NCBI GenBank assembly: GCA_003021785.1
Contig: PXQU01000016.1
Location: 1 to 64,000, forward strand
Direction: 5' to 3'
Source of the DNA: Halobacteriales archaeon QH_7_65_31
GTDB lineage: Archaea; Halobacteriota; Halobacteria; Halobacteriales; Haloarculaceae
Length of the DNA stretch: 64,000 nucleotides
A program made the position numbers and the translations under genes. A model generated the notes under the pieces. The model was given only the letters and a program-made list of their open reading frames with translations. It was not told where the DNA came from and made no database searches. The stretch's first letter is position 1; the number at the start of each line of letters is the position of its first letter. This document shows, one piece after another, positions 37,506 through 44,436 of this stretch.

Positions 37506-37916
37506 ATGAAGCGCCGGACGCTGCTCGCGACGGTGGGGACGCTTTCGACCGCGACGCTGGCCGGCTGTTCCAGCGGTCTCTCGGAGGACGACTACGACAT
37601 CGGCATGACGGCGAATCAGTTCCGCCCGGACAGCTACACCGCCAGCGTCGGTGAGACCGTGGTGTGGGGGAATCCCAGTTCGCGCGGTCACTCCGTCAGC
37701 GCCTACGAGGAGCCGCTTCCCGACGGGGCCGCGTACTTCGCCTCCGGCGGGGCCGACTCCGAGGCGACCGCCAGAGAGGCGTTCTGGGACGACAGCCGCG
37801 GGCGGCTCGCCTCCGGTGATCGCTACGAACACACCTTCGAGGTGGCCGGCGAGTACCCGTACTTCTGTGTCCCCCACGAGGACGGCGGCATGGTCGCCAC
37901 TCTCGTCGTCGAATAA
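37506..37916 (+). CDS. Halocyanin/plastocyanin-like copper lipoprotein
   Basis: 136 residues. Arg-Arg near the N-terminus and lipobox LAGC (Cys21) give a lipid-anchored extracytoplasmic protein. Type 1 copper ligands appear as H62 (RGHSV), C121 and H124 (YFCVPH) and M129 (GGMVATL). Carries single electrons in the respiratory chain or in copper handling. Own promoter AACGTTTAG about 30 bases upstream of the ATG. Confidence 0.9.
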   Translation: MKRRTLLATVGTLSTATLAGCSSGLSEDDYDIGMTANQFRPDSYTASVGETVVWGNPSSRGHSVSAYEEPLPDGAAYFASGGADSEATAREAFWDDSRGRLASGDRYEHTFEVAGEYPYFCVPHEDGGMVATLVVE

Positions 37917-37933
37917 ACGGAAAAGAACCCGAC

Positions 37934-38572
37934 CTACTCCGCGTCTACGGCGTCCTCGTCCACGTCGACCGCGGTGTCCTCTTCGGCCGCGACCTCCTCC
38001 GGACGGGCTTCGAGCCGGAGCTTCTGGACCTCGACGCGGCGAAGCGGGTAGATGCTCTTCGCCTCCGCGTAGACGGCCGAGGAGAGCCGACCCTCGACGA
38101 TGCTGTCGATGACCTCGTCGAACGTGTGTTCGCGTGCCGTCTCGCGGACGATCTCGGTCATCGTGCGACGGATCGCCTGCTCTTGGCTGTGGTCCGCCTT
38201 CTTCGTCGTGAACGCGACGGGCTGGATCTGGATGCGGTAGTCGTCGCTCGTCAGGATCGTCTCGAACGACTCCACCTTCGAGGAGCCGTGTCGGACGAGC
38301 GAACGTAGGTAGTCCCGTGTGAGTTCGTGCTGGACGAACTCGGTATAAACGGCGTCGGAGCCGATATCCGTGATCCGGAACGTCAGCTTCGTGTTGTTCT
38401 CGCTGGCGTTGTTCTGCAGATCGCCGAGCGTCGTCTCGACGGTTCGATCGTAGAGCTGTTCTGGTTCGTCTGCCGTGGTCTCACCGAGCTCCGCCCGGTC
38501 GAACTGCTCGGGGGCGATGACGGTGTACCACTGCTTTTCTTGGCTTCGCTTGGATACGCTTCGGTCACTCAT
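37934..38572 (-). CDS. rps3ae: Small-subunit ribosomal protein eS1 (S3ae)
   Basis: 212 residues. SQEKQWYTVIAPEQFDRAEL and YTEFVQHELTRDYLRSLVR are characteristic of archaeal/eukaryotic S3ae, placed on the 30S platform. An acidic tail (about 18 residues) ends DEDAVDAE. Its ATG overlaps the last eight bases of pcc1 (ATGAGTGA). Last gene of the uS15 operon. Confidence 0.96.
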   Translation of the reverse strand: MSDRSVSKRSQEKQWYTVIAPEQFDRAELGETTADEPEQLYDRTVETTLGDLQNNASENNTKLTFRITDIGSDAVYTEFVQHELTRDYLRSLVRHGSSKVESFETILTSDDYRIQIQPVAFTTKKADHSQEQAIRRTMTEIVRETAREHTFDEVIDSIVEGRLSSAVYAEAKSIYPLRRVEVQKLRLEARPEEVAAEEDTAVDVDEDAVDAE

Positions 38573-38792
38573 TGTTGGATGTTGTGTCTGTAATCGTCTC
38601 GTCCGCTACTATCAGGTTCCGCACGTAGTCGTCCACGGAGCTGTGAAGCCCGCCGGTCGTCTCGCGAGCGATGGTCGTCTTGACCCGCTCGCCGTCGACC
38701 GTCGTCTCCATCTCGGTGGTGTTGTCCGGTTCGAGCGCCGCGGCCACGGCGGCCGCGTGCTCGTGTGTCGTCCGGACGGTCGTGCGTTTCAT
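38565..38792 (-). CDS. pcc1: KEOPS complex subunit Pcc1
   Basis: 75 residues. MKRTTVRTTHEHAAAVAAAL, then LHSSVDDYVRNLIVADETI fits Pcc1, the dimerising subunit of KEOPS, which makes t6A at position 37 of tRNAs reading ANN codons. ATGA overlap with the upstream RecJ-like gene and an 8-base overlap with eS1 show tight coupling of tRNA modification to ribosome production. Confidence 0.92.
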   Translation of the reverse strand: MKRTTVRTTHEHAAAVAAALEPDNTTEMETTVDGERVKTTIARETTGGLHSSVDDYVRNLIVADETITDTTSNNE

Positions 38793-39925
38793 ACCGCGTG
38801 CCGCACCTCCATCTCTGCCGTCTCCGCGTCGATACCATCGATGTAGCCGGTCGTCGTCCGCCCCGTCGCGGCCGCGTCCGTCGCTGTCCCGACGCGTTGT
38901 GCGTGCTCGCCGGCGCGGGCTCCCGACAGCGCCGCCCGTTCACCGTCGACCGCGAGCACGAGCGACTCCGGCGATCGGAACGCCAACCCGAGCCGGGCGA
39001 TCGTTCCCAGCGGGGGCGTCGTCGCCGCGTCGGTCCCGACGCGGATCACGAACAGCCCGCTGTGGCGAGCGGTCTCACCGCTCCGAAGCCCGCCGTGGGC
39101 CGCCGTCGCGTGCTCGCGCCAGACGTCGAGTGCTGCTTCCGCGTGCGTCGATCCGTCGCCGGTGCGTGCGGCGTCGATAGCCAGCGCCACACCGAGCCCG
39201 GGCTTGCGCCGGGCACACGCGTCGAGCACGTCGGCGTAGCCACCGACCGTGGCGAACGGTCCACCCGAGTGCGGGTGAAGCACGCGCCACACGCGCTCTG
39301 CGGCGTCCGCGGGACTGTCCTCGATCGCTCGGAGCGCGACCGCCGAGGCGACCCGGCGATGCGTCTCCGCATCGAGCCGTTCCGCGTCGAGCCGCTCGAT
39401 CAGTCCTACCGCCACGTCACGTGTCGCCGAGAAGTCGGCGTGGACGAGCGTCGAGTGGGCCAGCCCGTCGGCGAGCGTCTCCGCGTCGCCGCCGACCGGC
39501 ACTGCAACGCCGGGCCGACGATCGAGTCGCGTCGCCGCCGATTCGTACAGCTCGGTGTGTGCTTCGGGCGCGCGTCCGGCGGCCACGGTCCCTGCGAGCG
39601 CGAGCACGGCGTCCGGCTCGGCTCCCAGCTCAGCCGCGGCGGCGTACGCCGTCCCGGCCAGCGGCTCCTCGGTGAGCGCGATATCGGCGTCGGCGTCGGT
39701 CCCGAGACACACCGTCAGGCCATCGGTGGCCGCGGCGTCCGGAACGCGCTCGACAGTGGCGTGAAACGGCGTCTCCGTCGCGTGGAGCGCCCCCGCGAGC
39801 TGGCCGAGCGCCGCGAGCGCGTCGCCGTCGGCGGTCGCCTGTAGCCGAACGAAGTCGGTGTTCCGACAGGCGGCCGCGAGGCTCTCCGCCGAGCCGGACT
39901 GTGCGTGACGACCGGAAGATCTCAT
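38789..39925 (-). CDS. Degenerate DHH/RecJ-like protein of the S15 operon
   Basis: 378 residues, alanine rich. Begins MRSSGRHAQSGSAESLAAAC. The usual DHH signature is poorly kept: LQATADGDALAALGQLAGAL replaces the DxDGD motif and no DHH triad is obvious. Position after uS15 matches haloarchaeal RecJ-like exonuclease genes. Catalysis is doubtful; it may be a structural partner. ATG follows the uS15 stop directly (TAGATG). Confidence 0.8.
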   Translation of the reverse strand: MRSSGRHAQSGSAESLAAACRNTDFVRLQATADGDALAALGQLAGALHATETPFHATVERVPDAAATDGLTVCLGTDADADIALTEEPLAGTAYAAAAELGAEPDAVLALAGTVAAGRAPEAHTELYESAATRLDRRPGVAVPVGGDAETLADGLAHSTLVHADFSATRDVAVGLIERLDAERLDAETHRRVASAVALRAIEDSPADAAERVWRVLHPHSGGPFATVGGYADVLDACARRKPGLGVALAIDAARTGDGSTHAEAALDVWREHATAAHGGLRSGETARHSGLFVIRVGTDAATTPPLGTIARLGLAFRSPESLVLAVDGERAALSGARAGEHAQRVGTATDAAATGRTTTGYIDGIDAETAEMEVRHAV

Positions 39926-40390
39926 CTATTCGAGGATTTCGACGGCGGCCTCGTACGAGTAGGCGAACGTCTCGTCGATCTCGTCACCGCGGTAGTAGTC
40001 GATGAGACGCCGGATCTTCGACTCCGTGTTCTGGAGTGCGCGTTTGTTGTGGTAGTCGGTCTGATTCTCGTCGATGTGGTCGCGGAGCCGGACCGCACGC
40101 GCCAGCAGATTCCGGAGGTCCTCGGGGACCGCTCTGCCGGCGTCGTGCTCGTCGAGAATCTCACCGACCTTCTTGTCGGTGACGGCTTTCACGTCCGGGA
40201 CGGGGACGCCTTGGACGCCCTCGTCACGCAGCTTCATGCCGATCTGCGAGGGGTCGTCGCCTTGCTGTGCAAGTTCGACGACGCGCTCTTCGACGGCGTC
40301 GGGGTCTACGTCGGTCCATTCGGGGGTCTCGTCTGCCGCCGGCTTGTCCGAACCGGACGAGCCGCGACGGCGGGTGTGCATTCGTGCCAT
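39926..40390 (-). CDS. rps15: Small-subunit ribosomal protein uS15
   Basis: 154 residues from MARMHTRRRGSSGS. The archaeal/eukaryotic N-terminal extension (WTDVDPDAVEERVVELAQQG) precedes the S15 core with LRDHIDENQTDYHNKRALQN and KIRRLIDYYRG, which bind 16S rRNA helices. First gene of the operon uS15, RecJ-like, pcc1, eS1. Confidence 0.97.
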   Translation of the reverse strand: MARMHTRRRGSSGSDKPAADETPEWTDVDPDAVEERVVELAQQGDDPSQIGMKLRDEGVQGVPVPDVKAVTDKKVGEILDEHDAGRAVPEDLRNLLARAVRLRDHIDENQTDYHNKRALQNTESKIRRLIDYYRGDEIDETFAYSYEAAVEILE

Positions 40391-40591
40391 AGATTGATTG
40401 AACGAACACGAGCCGCGACAGCGAGATCTACTCGCACGTCCGCAATCCCAAGCCACGCAACTGGTGGCGAGTCAGATTTGCGGCTGTGCCGTTCCTACCC
40501 TCTACTCTCCGGTTCGCGTACTTATGCGTTGTCACTCGGCCCGCTGGTTCGATGGGTTTATACTCGAAAACGGATACAAGTGAGTGTACGC

Positions 40592-40663
40592 GGGCTTGTA
40601 GATCAGTGGTAGATCGTTCCCTTGGCAGGGGAAAGGCCCAGGGTTCAAATCCCTGCAAGTCCA
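40592..40663 (+). tRNA. tRNA-Ala (anticodon GGC)
   Basis: 72 bases without encoded CCA and without intron. Acceptor GGGCTTG pairs with CAAGTCC including the G3-U70 wobble that marks alanine tRNAs; D arm GATC/GATC; anticodon stem TTCCC/GGGAA with loop TTGGCAG (anticodon at 40624-40626); T arm CAGGG TTCAAAT CCCTG; discriminator A. The 3' end has served as an integration site: its last 11 bases recur at 42821. Confidence 0.97.
40653..40663 (+). repeat. Left attachment site copy (tRNA 3' end)
   Basis: CTGCAAGTCCA, the end of tRNA-Ala including the T-stem and acceptor 3' strand, matches exactly 42821-42831. The pair bounds a low-GC segment with an integrase remnant. Confidence 0.7.
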
Positions 40664-40679
40664 CTGCTATAAATCAAAT

Positions 40680-40736
40680 ATCACCCGTAGTGGTGACTCC
40701 GTAACTGGACACATCAGCAGCTTTTCACTGGGTGAT
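40680..40736 (+). repeat. Structured flank, left copy
   Basis: ATCACCC (40680-40686) pairs with GGGTGAT (40730-40736) around a core TCCGTAACTGGACA (40698-40711). The core and its surroundings recur at 42849-42903 in the same orientation and at nearly the same distance from the tRNA 3'-end copy (34 and 33 bases). A TATA-like TGTATAAAAAC follows. From 40738 a short reading MRMYKNFNFDDGYLIISAQS ends after 31 codons and has no recognisable function. Confidence 0.6.
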
Positions 40737-40912
40737 GCGGATGTATAAAAACTTCAACTTCGATGATGGATATCTGATAATATCGGCTCAATCGGACCGC
40801 GCGAGGATATTGGCCACGATCGCACGCTGATAAAAGCGGCGAGTCTGATGGATGGGGCTGCACAGGAACACAGACAAATGAATACATCGACCCAGCGAGG
40901 ATTCGCGGCCCG

Positions 40913-41166
40913 ATGTCCAGCCAAGACGGATTTATAAGTCACTTCGAACCTGCGAAAGCTGCTCGTCACCTCGTGAAACTCTACAAAGAAGAGTTCAAAA
41001 GAGGTGATCCCTTTCCACTGGTGCTCCAGCGGCATTCAGAAGGATATTTGTGACCACCGACGGGAATCACCGAAGTATCGTCGCAAAGGCGCTTGGACTC
41101 GAGGAATTGCTGGTAGAATATGTCACTCCTCCCCACAGTGCTCTCCAAGCTCAAGGCCGTGAGTGA
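40913..41166 (+). pseudogene. Frameshifted ParB/Srx-like (DGNHR) protein
   Basis: Frame 1 from ATG 40913 reads MSSQDGFISHFEPAKAARHL to PFPLVLQRHSEGYL and stops at 41051. Frame 2 from 41050 continues VTTDGNHRSIVAKALGLEEL to ALQAQGRE and stops at 41164-41166. Joined, the two give about 84 residues with DGNHR, the signature of the ParB/sulfiredoxin-type fold. One base lost near GGATATTTGTGACC explains the break. Such domains occur in partition proteins and in mobile-element regulators. Which role applied is unknown. Confidence 0.55.
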
Positions 41167-41225
41167 TCTCATCGAAATCACGGTGGCCTCAAATTTATTA
41201 TCATGCGGATATAAACTGTACATTA

Positions 41226-42155
41226 ATGAACTGGTTATCTCCTGATAGTGCGAAATTTCATAGAAACACGAAATCTCGATTACTGGAAAGAATAGCAGAG
41301 GAACATGGTGTATTCTCCTCTGAGGATTATCTTCAGAAATTCTCGGAGGAGACCCTATCAGACTTGGAGGGAGGAACAAGATATACGGATTCCAAATCCT
41401 TCGCCAACAGTCCCGACGGGAGCAGTCACTATCGGTGCTTCCCGGCTGATGACCAGCCATATATGCTGTTAACGAATAATCCGGGAACTGCGACAAATTT
41501 GGAACGTTCTCTACATCGAAATATGGGCGGAGATGTGAATGATATTGCTGCGGTTTGCCGAGTGTATATTGTAAACTACCTCCTTGGGAAGTCAAAATTT
41601 ACTAAGTTCTTGGAGAGGTTAGGTGGAATTGCAACTAAAGGAGAGTTAGCCAATTACACAGATATATCCTCATATCTTCAGGAAGAGGAAGCCACTGAGT
41701 GGAGGTACAAAGTGGAGGAGGAGTTAATGGAGCCGTCCAATAGGGTTGAATGGATTTCAGAGAACCCAAACGCTGGGCCGTCACTAGAAACAGGATTTTT
41801 GAATGATTTTTATTATTCGGTAGCATACAAGCTCGAATCGACATCAGTGGATGACCTCACCAAGATTGAGAAAAAATTTGCAAAAGAGACACTTAACGGG
41901 GAGATTCAAGCCGTTGACCCCGAGGTGATTATCTGTTCTGGTGGTTTGGCGTGGAACACTGTTCGATCAAATATGGAGAACGAAACTCCGATCGGAGGTA
42001 GCAAAATGCATCGAGGAATCATGGATGCCCAAGGGGGTGTATTTCGAGCAGATATCGCCGGAGACAGAAGAACAATCATTGCCGCCCGTCACCCAGCCGT
42101 TCTACATAAACAAGAGAAGTTGGTGAAACGAGCAGAACTGGCCGAGGTATTTTAA
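41226..42155 (+). CDS. Putative uracil-DNA-glycosylase-fold protein, element cargo
   Basis: 309 residues, start MNWLSPDSAKFHRNTKSRLL with TTTATTATC about 28 bases upstream. No family is recognised with certainty. Three features match UDG-superfamily layout in order: LLTNNPG at 81-87 (catalytic-loop-like G/N-P-G), a strand DPEVIICSGGLAWNTV at 231-246 preceded by a helix ending in ETLNGEIQAV, and AARHPAVLH at 286-294 (leucine-loop H-P-x). The middle (120-190) is a helical insertion. Codon use is A/T rich compared with the chromosome, so it was acquired. It is the only intact gene of the element. Role in repair or in attack on modified foreign DNA is speculation. Confidence 0.6.
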   Translation: MNWLSPDSAKFHRNTKSRLLERIAEEHGVFSSEDYLQKFSEETLSDLEGGTRYTDSKSFANSPDGSSHYRCFPADDQPYMLLTNNPGTATNLERSLHRNMGGDVNDIAAVCRVYIVNYLLGKSKFTKFLERLGGIATKGELANYTDISSYLQEEEATEWRYKVEEELMEPSNRVEWISENPNAGPSLETGFLNDFYYSVAYKLESTSVDDLTKIEKKFAKETLNGEIQAVDPEVIICSGGLAWNTVRSNMENETPIGGSKMHRGIMDAQGGVFRADIAGDRRTIIAARHPAVLHKQEKLVKRAELAEVF

Positions 42156-42275
42156 CCTACGCTCAGATGTGCTATCTGACCGGCGAGGTATCCCGTCGCG
42201 ATGCATCGTCCGCTTCCGCTCCGGCGATAGACACTCGTGGAGAAACTCCGCAGTCAAATCTGTCTCGAAGCAGAT

Positions 42276-42786
42276 TCAGTTGTCGTCGATAGCGTCGAAG
42301 TGATCATCGAGCCGCCCGGCCTGCTTCTCCACGTCTAGGTGTGAGTACGCAGCCTTCGTCGTACTCATGTCGGCGTACCGTCCCAGGTCTGCAGCTTCCT
42401 CTTTCTCTCGCCGATAGATTTCACCGATCGCTCCGCGCCGAGCTCCGTGCGGGACCAGATATCCGTGGGCATCGTCAATATTGATCTCTGCCTCCTCGCA
42501 GAGATCGCGCAGACGACGCCGAACCCCATCATCCGTAATCGATGGGGGGTACGACTCCATGCTCTCGCAGCGCTCCATCGATGCCACCAGCTTCCTCAAC
42601 GAGCTCGCCGACGAACATCTCTGAGAGATTCGTCGTCGGATCAACCATCGTTGGAAACACGAGGGAGAGCTGTGGATTTGAGCTACCGAAGCTCTCGGCG
42701 ATCCCTACGCATGTCGCATCTAACTTCTCCAGCTTCGTCTGCTCGAATTTCCCTGGGCGTGGGGGCGACAGTATGCCCAGCCGCAC
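42276..42786 (-). pseudogene. int: Frameshifted C-terminal half of a tyrosine recombinase (integrase)
   Basis: Frame 1 runs from about 42786 (GTG, LGILSPPRPGKFEQTKLEK) to ALREHGVVPPI; frame 2 takes over with SITDDGVRRRLRDLCEEAEI and ends at 42276. Joining them needs removal of one C from the run of six (plus-strand G at 42544-42549). The catalytic Arg region is YLVPHGARRGAIGEI and the Tyr lies in TTKAAYSHLD, as in haloarchaeal phage-type integrases. About 170 of the usual 330-400 residues remain; the N-terminal part is missing toward the attachment site. Confidence 0.75.
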
Positions 42787-42820
42787 ATAGGCAATTCAGC
42801 GTGATGTTGTCCTCCTTTCT

Positions 42821-42831
42821 CTGCAAGTCCA
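42821..42831 (+). repeat. Right attachment site copy
   Basis: CTGCAAGTCCA identical to the tRNA-Ala 3' end at 40653-40663 and directly beside the integrase remnant. Confidence 0.65.
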
Positions 42832-42848
42832 TCCCTCTCGATCGATAA

Positions 42849-42903
42849 CACCCCTACCGGCAGGTCCGTAACTGGACAGATCAGCGGTTTTGCTGGGGGT
42901 GAT
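42849..42903 (+). repeat. Structured flank, right copy
   Basis: CACCCC (42849-42854) pairs with GGGGTG (42896-42901) around GTCCGTAACTGGAC, which can itself form a GTCC/GGAC stem, and CAGC/GCTG closes a small hairpin over GGTTTT. The outer stem differs from the left copy but still pairs, and the core TCCGTAACTGGACA (42865-42878) is identical. Confidence 0.6.
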
Positions 42904-43078
42904 GTGTCTGTCTGAAACTCTTAAATTCGATACCGAGGAGCTACCAGCACCCGTCTGTGACTACTTCAGTCGTATCCCCAACGACGAGCAGACTTGCACG
43001 GCGCTGGGTGACGCGGTGTATCGGGCCTACCCACTGAAACCAGAGCGTACCCGGCTTCAGAAAGTCAGCTATCTGTAG
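42902..43078 (+). CDS. Short protein of unknown function beside the element
   Basis: 58 residues, MCLSETLKFDTEELPAPVCD to ERTRLQKVSYL. An in-frame TTG 12 bases upstream is possible. TCTTAAATTCG after the ATG resembles a promoter, so this may instead be the non-coding start of another transcript. The stop is directly beside the broken end of vapC. No domain recognised; it may be a fragment. Confidence 0.3.
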   Translation: MCLSETLKFDTEELPAPVCDYFSRIPNDEQTCTALGDAVYRAYPLKPERTRLQKVSYL

Positions 43079-43117
43079 CTACCGAACCGCAATCAGAAAC
43101 GACGTATCCAGAATCAC
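43079..43117 (-). pseudogene. vapC: Truncated vapC (PIN toxin), 12 codons left
   Basis: Directly after vapB a GTG in a GTGA overlap starts MILDTSFLIAVR followed by TAG. MILDTSFLI is the typical first strand of PIN-domain toxins with the first metal-binding Asp. The remaining 120 or so codons are gone: the next bases belong to the short plus-strand reading ending at 43078, so the breakpoint lies at about 43080. Confidence 0.7.
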
Positions 43118-43341
43118 AGGCCCAGCTCCTCGCTCAGGTCTTCACTGTACTCCTCGTTGGCGTCGTCGATGGTCTCGCGTAGCTCGTCGGCTTCCGCTTC
43201 GGAGAGTTCACCCGCGAAGTCAAGCAGTGAGCACCCACCGATGAGCCGCTCTATCGCCTCTGAAAACGTTTCACCCTCCAGCTTGTGCGCCTCGATCCGC
43301 TCGTACACGCTCTCGTCGATCCGAACCGATCTCGTCGCCAT
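43114..43341 (-). CDS. vapB: VapB-like antitoxin, orphaned
   Basis: 75 residues. MATRSVRIDESVYERIEAHK followed by ETFSEAIERLIGG is the DNA-binding half of the VapB/UPF0330 group; the acidic tail LRETIDDANEEYSEDLSEEL wraps the toxin. It is intact, but its VapC partner is cut after 12 codons. It may persist as a regulator or be decaying. TATA GATATAAAAC lies 30-39 bases upstream (43371-43380, minus). Confidence 0.85.
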   Translation of the reverse strand: MATRSVRIDESVYERIEAHKLEGETFSEAIERLIGGCSLLDFAGELSEAEADELRETIDDANEEYSEDLSEELGL

Positions 43342-43370
43342 ACGTACACGTCGTTCCACGACCGGCTTCA

Positions 43371-43380
43371 GTTTTATATC
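43371..43380 (-). promoter_or_regulatory. TATA box of vapB
   Basis: On the minus strand GATATAAAAC lies about 30 bases before the vapB ATG, the normal distance for a near-leaderless haloarchaeal mRNA. Confidence 0.5.
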
Positions 43381-43412
43381 CAAGTAAACTCGACGGCGAT
43401 AGCTCGACTCGC

Positions 43413-43538
43413 TCACGCCAGCCGTCGCCGTTCCACGAACGTCCGTATCTCGCTGACTGCCGCGTCGAACTTCTCGCGAACGACTGAGTGGCCGGCGACC
43501 CCGCTTGGGTGCGTCGCATCGGCGGTCGATCGGGTCAC
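43413..43538 (-). CDS. Possible 41-residue fragment
   Basis: The GTG at 43538 opens MTRSTADATHPSGVAGHSVV, ending VSEIRTFVERRRLA. The end reads like the last helix of a larger protein, and codon choice is chromosome-like, so it is probably the remnant of a gene lost from this spot. I see nothing else in 43342-43602. Confidence 0.3.
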   Translation of the reverse strand: MTRSTADATHPSGVAGHSVVREKFDAAVSEIRTFVERRRLA

Positions 43539-43602
43539 TGGCGCTTAGCAATACTGGACGGAGACGGAAACGAAGCACTTGCCGGCGTGGCATTCGGGCC
43601 AC

Positions 43603-43995
43603 TCATGGCGATACCACGTTGAACTTCATCGAATCGTTTTGCACCCGGACCTGCATTGATTGGTCCTCCGAACCGACCGTCCAGTTGTGGGTCCCCGAGA
43701 GACCGCTATCGGTCTCGACCTGAAGAGAGAGTTGCCCCGATGACGGTAGCGCATCGTCGTACTCCGCCGCCTCGTCTGAATCGATGTCGGCCTGTTTTGA
43801 AAAGACCGATTTGTCGTTGGCCTGCTTGCTGACGGTGATCGTGGTGGCGATCGAGTTGCTCGTCCGATTGAACACGACGAGATCCGGTGGCGGGCCGGTA
43901 AACGTGCTTACGACTCCCGAACACCCGGCAGACAGACCGATCCCGAGTGCCGGCAGTGTGCGGAGTATCGATCGCCGGGTATGATCCTGCGTCAT
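43603..43995 (-). CDS. Tat-exported lipoprotein of unknown function
   Basis: 130 residues. Twin arginine RRSILRTLPALGIGLSAGC with lipobox Cys25. The mature part, about 105 residues, is beta rich (DLVVFNRTSNSIATTITVSK; LSLQVETDSGLSGTHNWTVG), like small immunoglobulin-like secreted domains. No catalytic residues stand out. Divergent from the HTH regulator gene, with a gap of 90 bases. Confidence 0.8.
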   Translation of the reverse strand: MTQDHTRRSILRTLPALGIGLSAGCSGVVSTFTGPPPDLVVFNRTSNSIATTITVSKQANDKSVFSKQADIDSDEAAEYDDALPSSGQLSLQVETDSGLSGTHNWTVGSEDQSMQVRVQNDSMKFNVVSP

Positions 43996-44085
43996 ACACC
44001 TTCATATGAGATGCGTTGGTAAAGCGAGGGGAGCCGAGCTTCAGCTGATGAAAGTCGGTATTCGCGTTGAAGATGGTCGCCACCG

Positions 44086-44436
44086 ATGGATGACACAGAA
44101 CCGAATCCCGATGTGACCGACGTCATTCACCTCCTCGATGACGACTGCGCTCGACAAATTCTGATCGAAACGATGAACGAATCGCTGTCCGCGAACGAAC
44201 TCGAAGACCGCTGTGGGGTCTCGGAGCCGACGATCTACCGGCGCCTTGAAGAACTCCGTGAACACGGACTCGTGGACGAAGGAACGCAGGTCGCCGCTGA
44301 CGGCCATCACTATAGTGTCTATCGCGCGGCGCTCGATCGCGTCGAAGTCGATCTCACCGAATCAGGTCTCGATATCACGATCACCAAACGCGAAGGAATG
44401 GCCGACCGCTTCACCGACCTCATTGAGGGGATATGA
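44086..44436 (+). CDS. Winged-helix transcriptional regulator (ArsR-like)
   Basis: 116 residues. LDDDCARQILIETMNESLSA, then ELEDRCGVSEPTIYRRLEEL as helix-turn-helix and HHYSVYRAAL as the wing. No metal-binding cysteines, so metal sensing is not suggested. ATGA overlap with a three-segment membrane protein: a frequent haloarchaeal pair in which the regulator probably controls or is linked to the membrane partner. Confidence 0.85.
   Translation: MDDTEPNPDVTDVIHLLDDDCARQILIETMNESLSANELEDRCGVSEPTIYRRLEELREHGLVDEGTQVAADGHHYSVYRAALDRVEVDLTESGLDITITKREGMADRFTDLIEGI

Larger units (their letters stand above)
40653..42831. mobile_element. Decayed integrative element at tRNA-Ala
   Basis: About 2.2 kb between two copies of the tRNA 3' end. 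Base composition falls visibly (A/T-rich codons) compared with the flanks. Contents: duplicated structured flank, frameshifted ParB/Srx-like gene, intact UDG-fold-like gene, frameshifted tyrosine-recombinase C-terminus at the right end. The recombinase next to the right site supports tRNA-directed integration. It is unlikely to move by itself now. Confidence 0.7.

Noticed and set aside
40981-41595. Minus-strand reading of 204 codons in the element
   Set aside because: Overlaps both the ParB-like and UDG-like coding frames, no motif, odd composition for a haloarchaeal protein.
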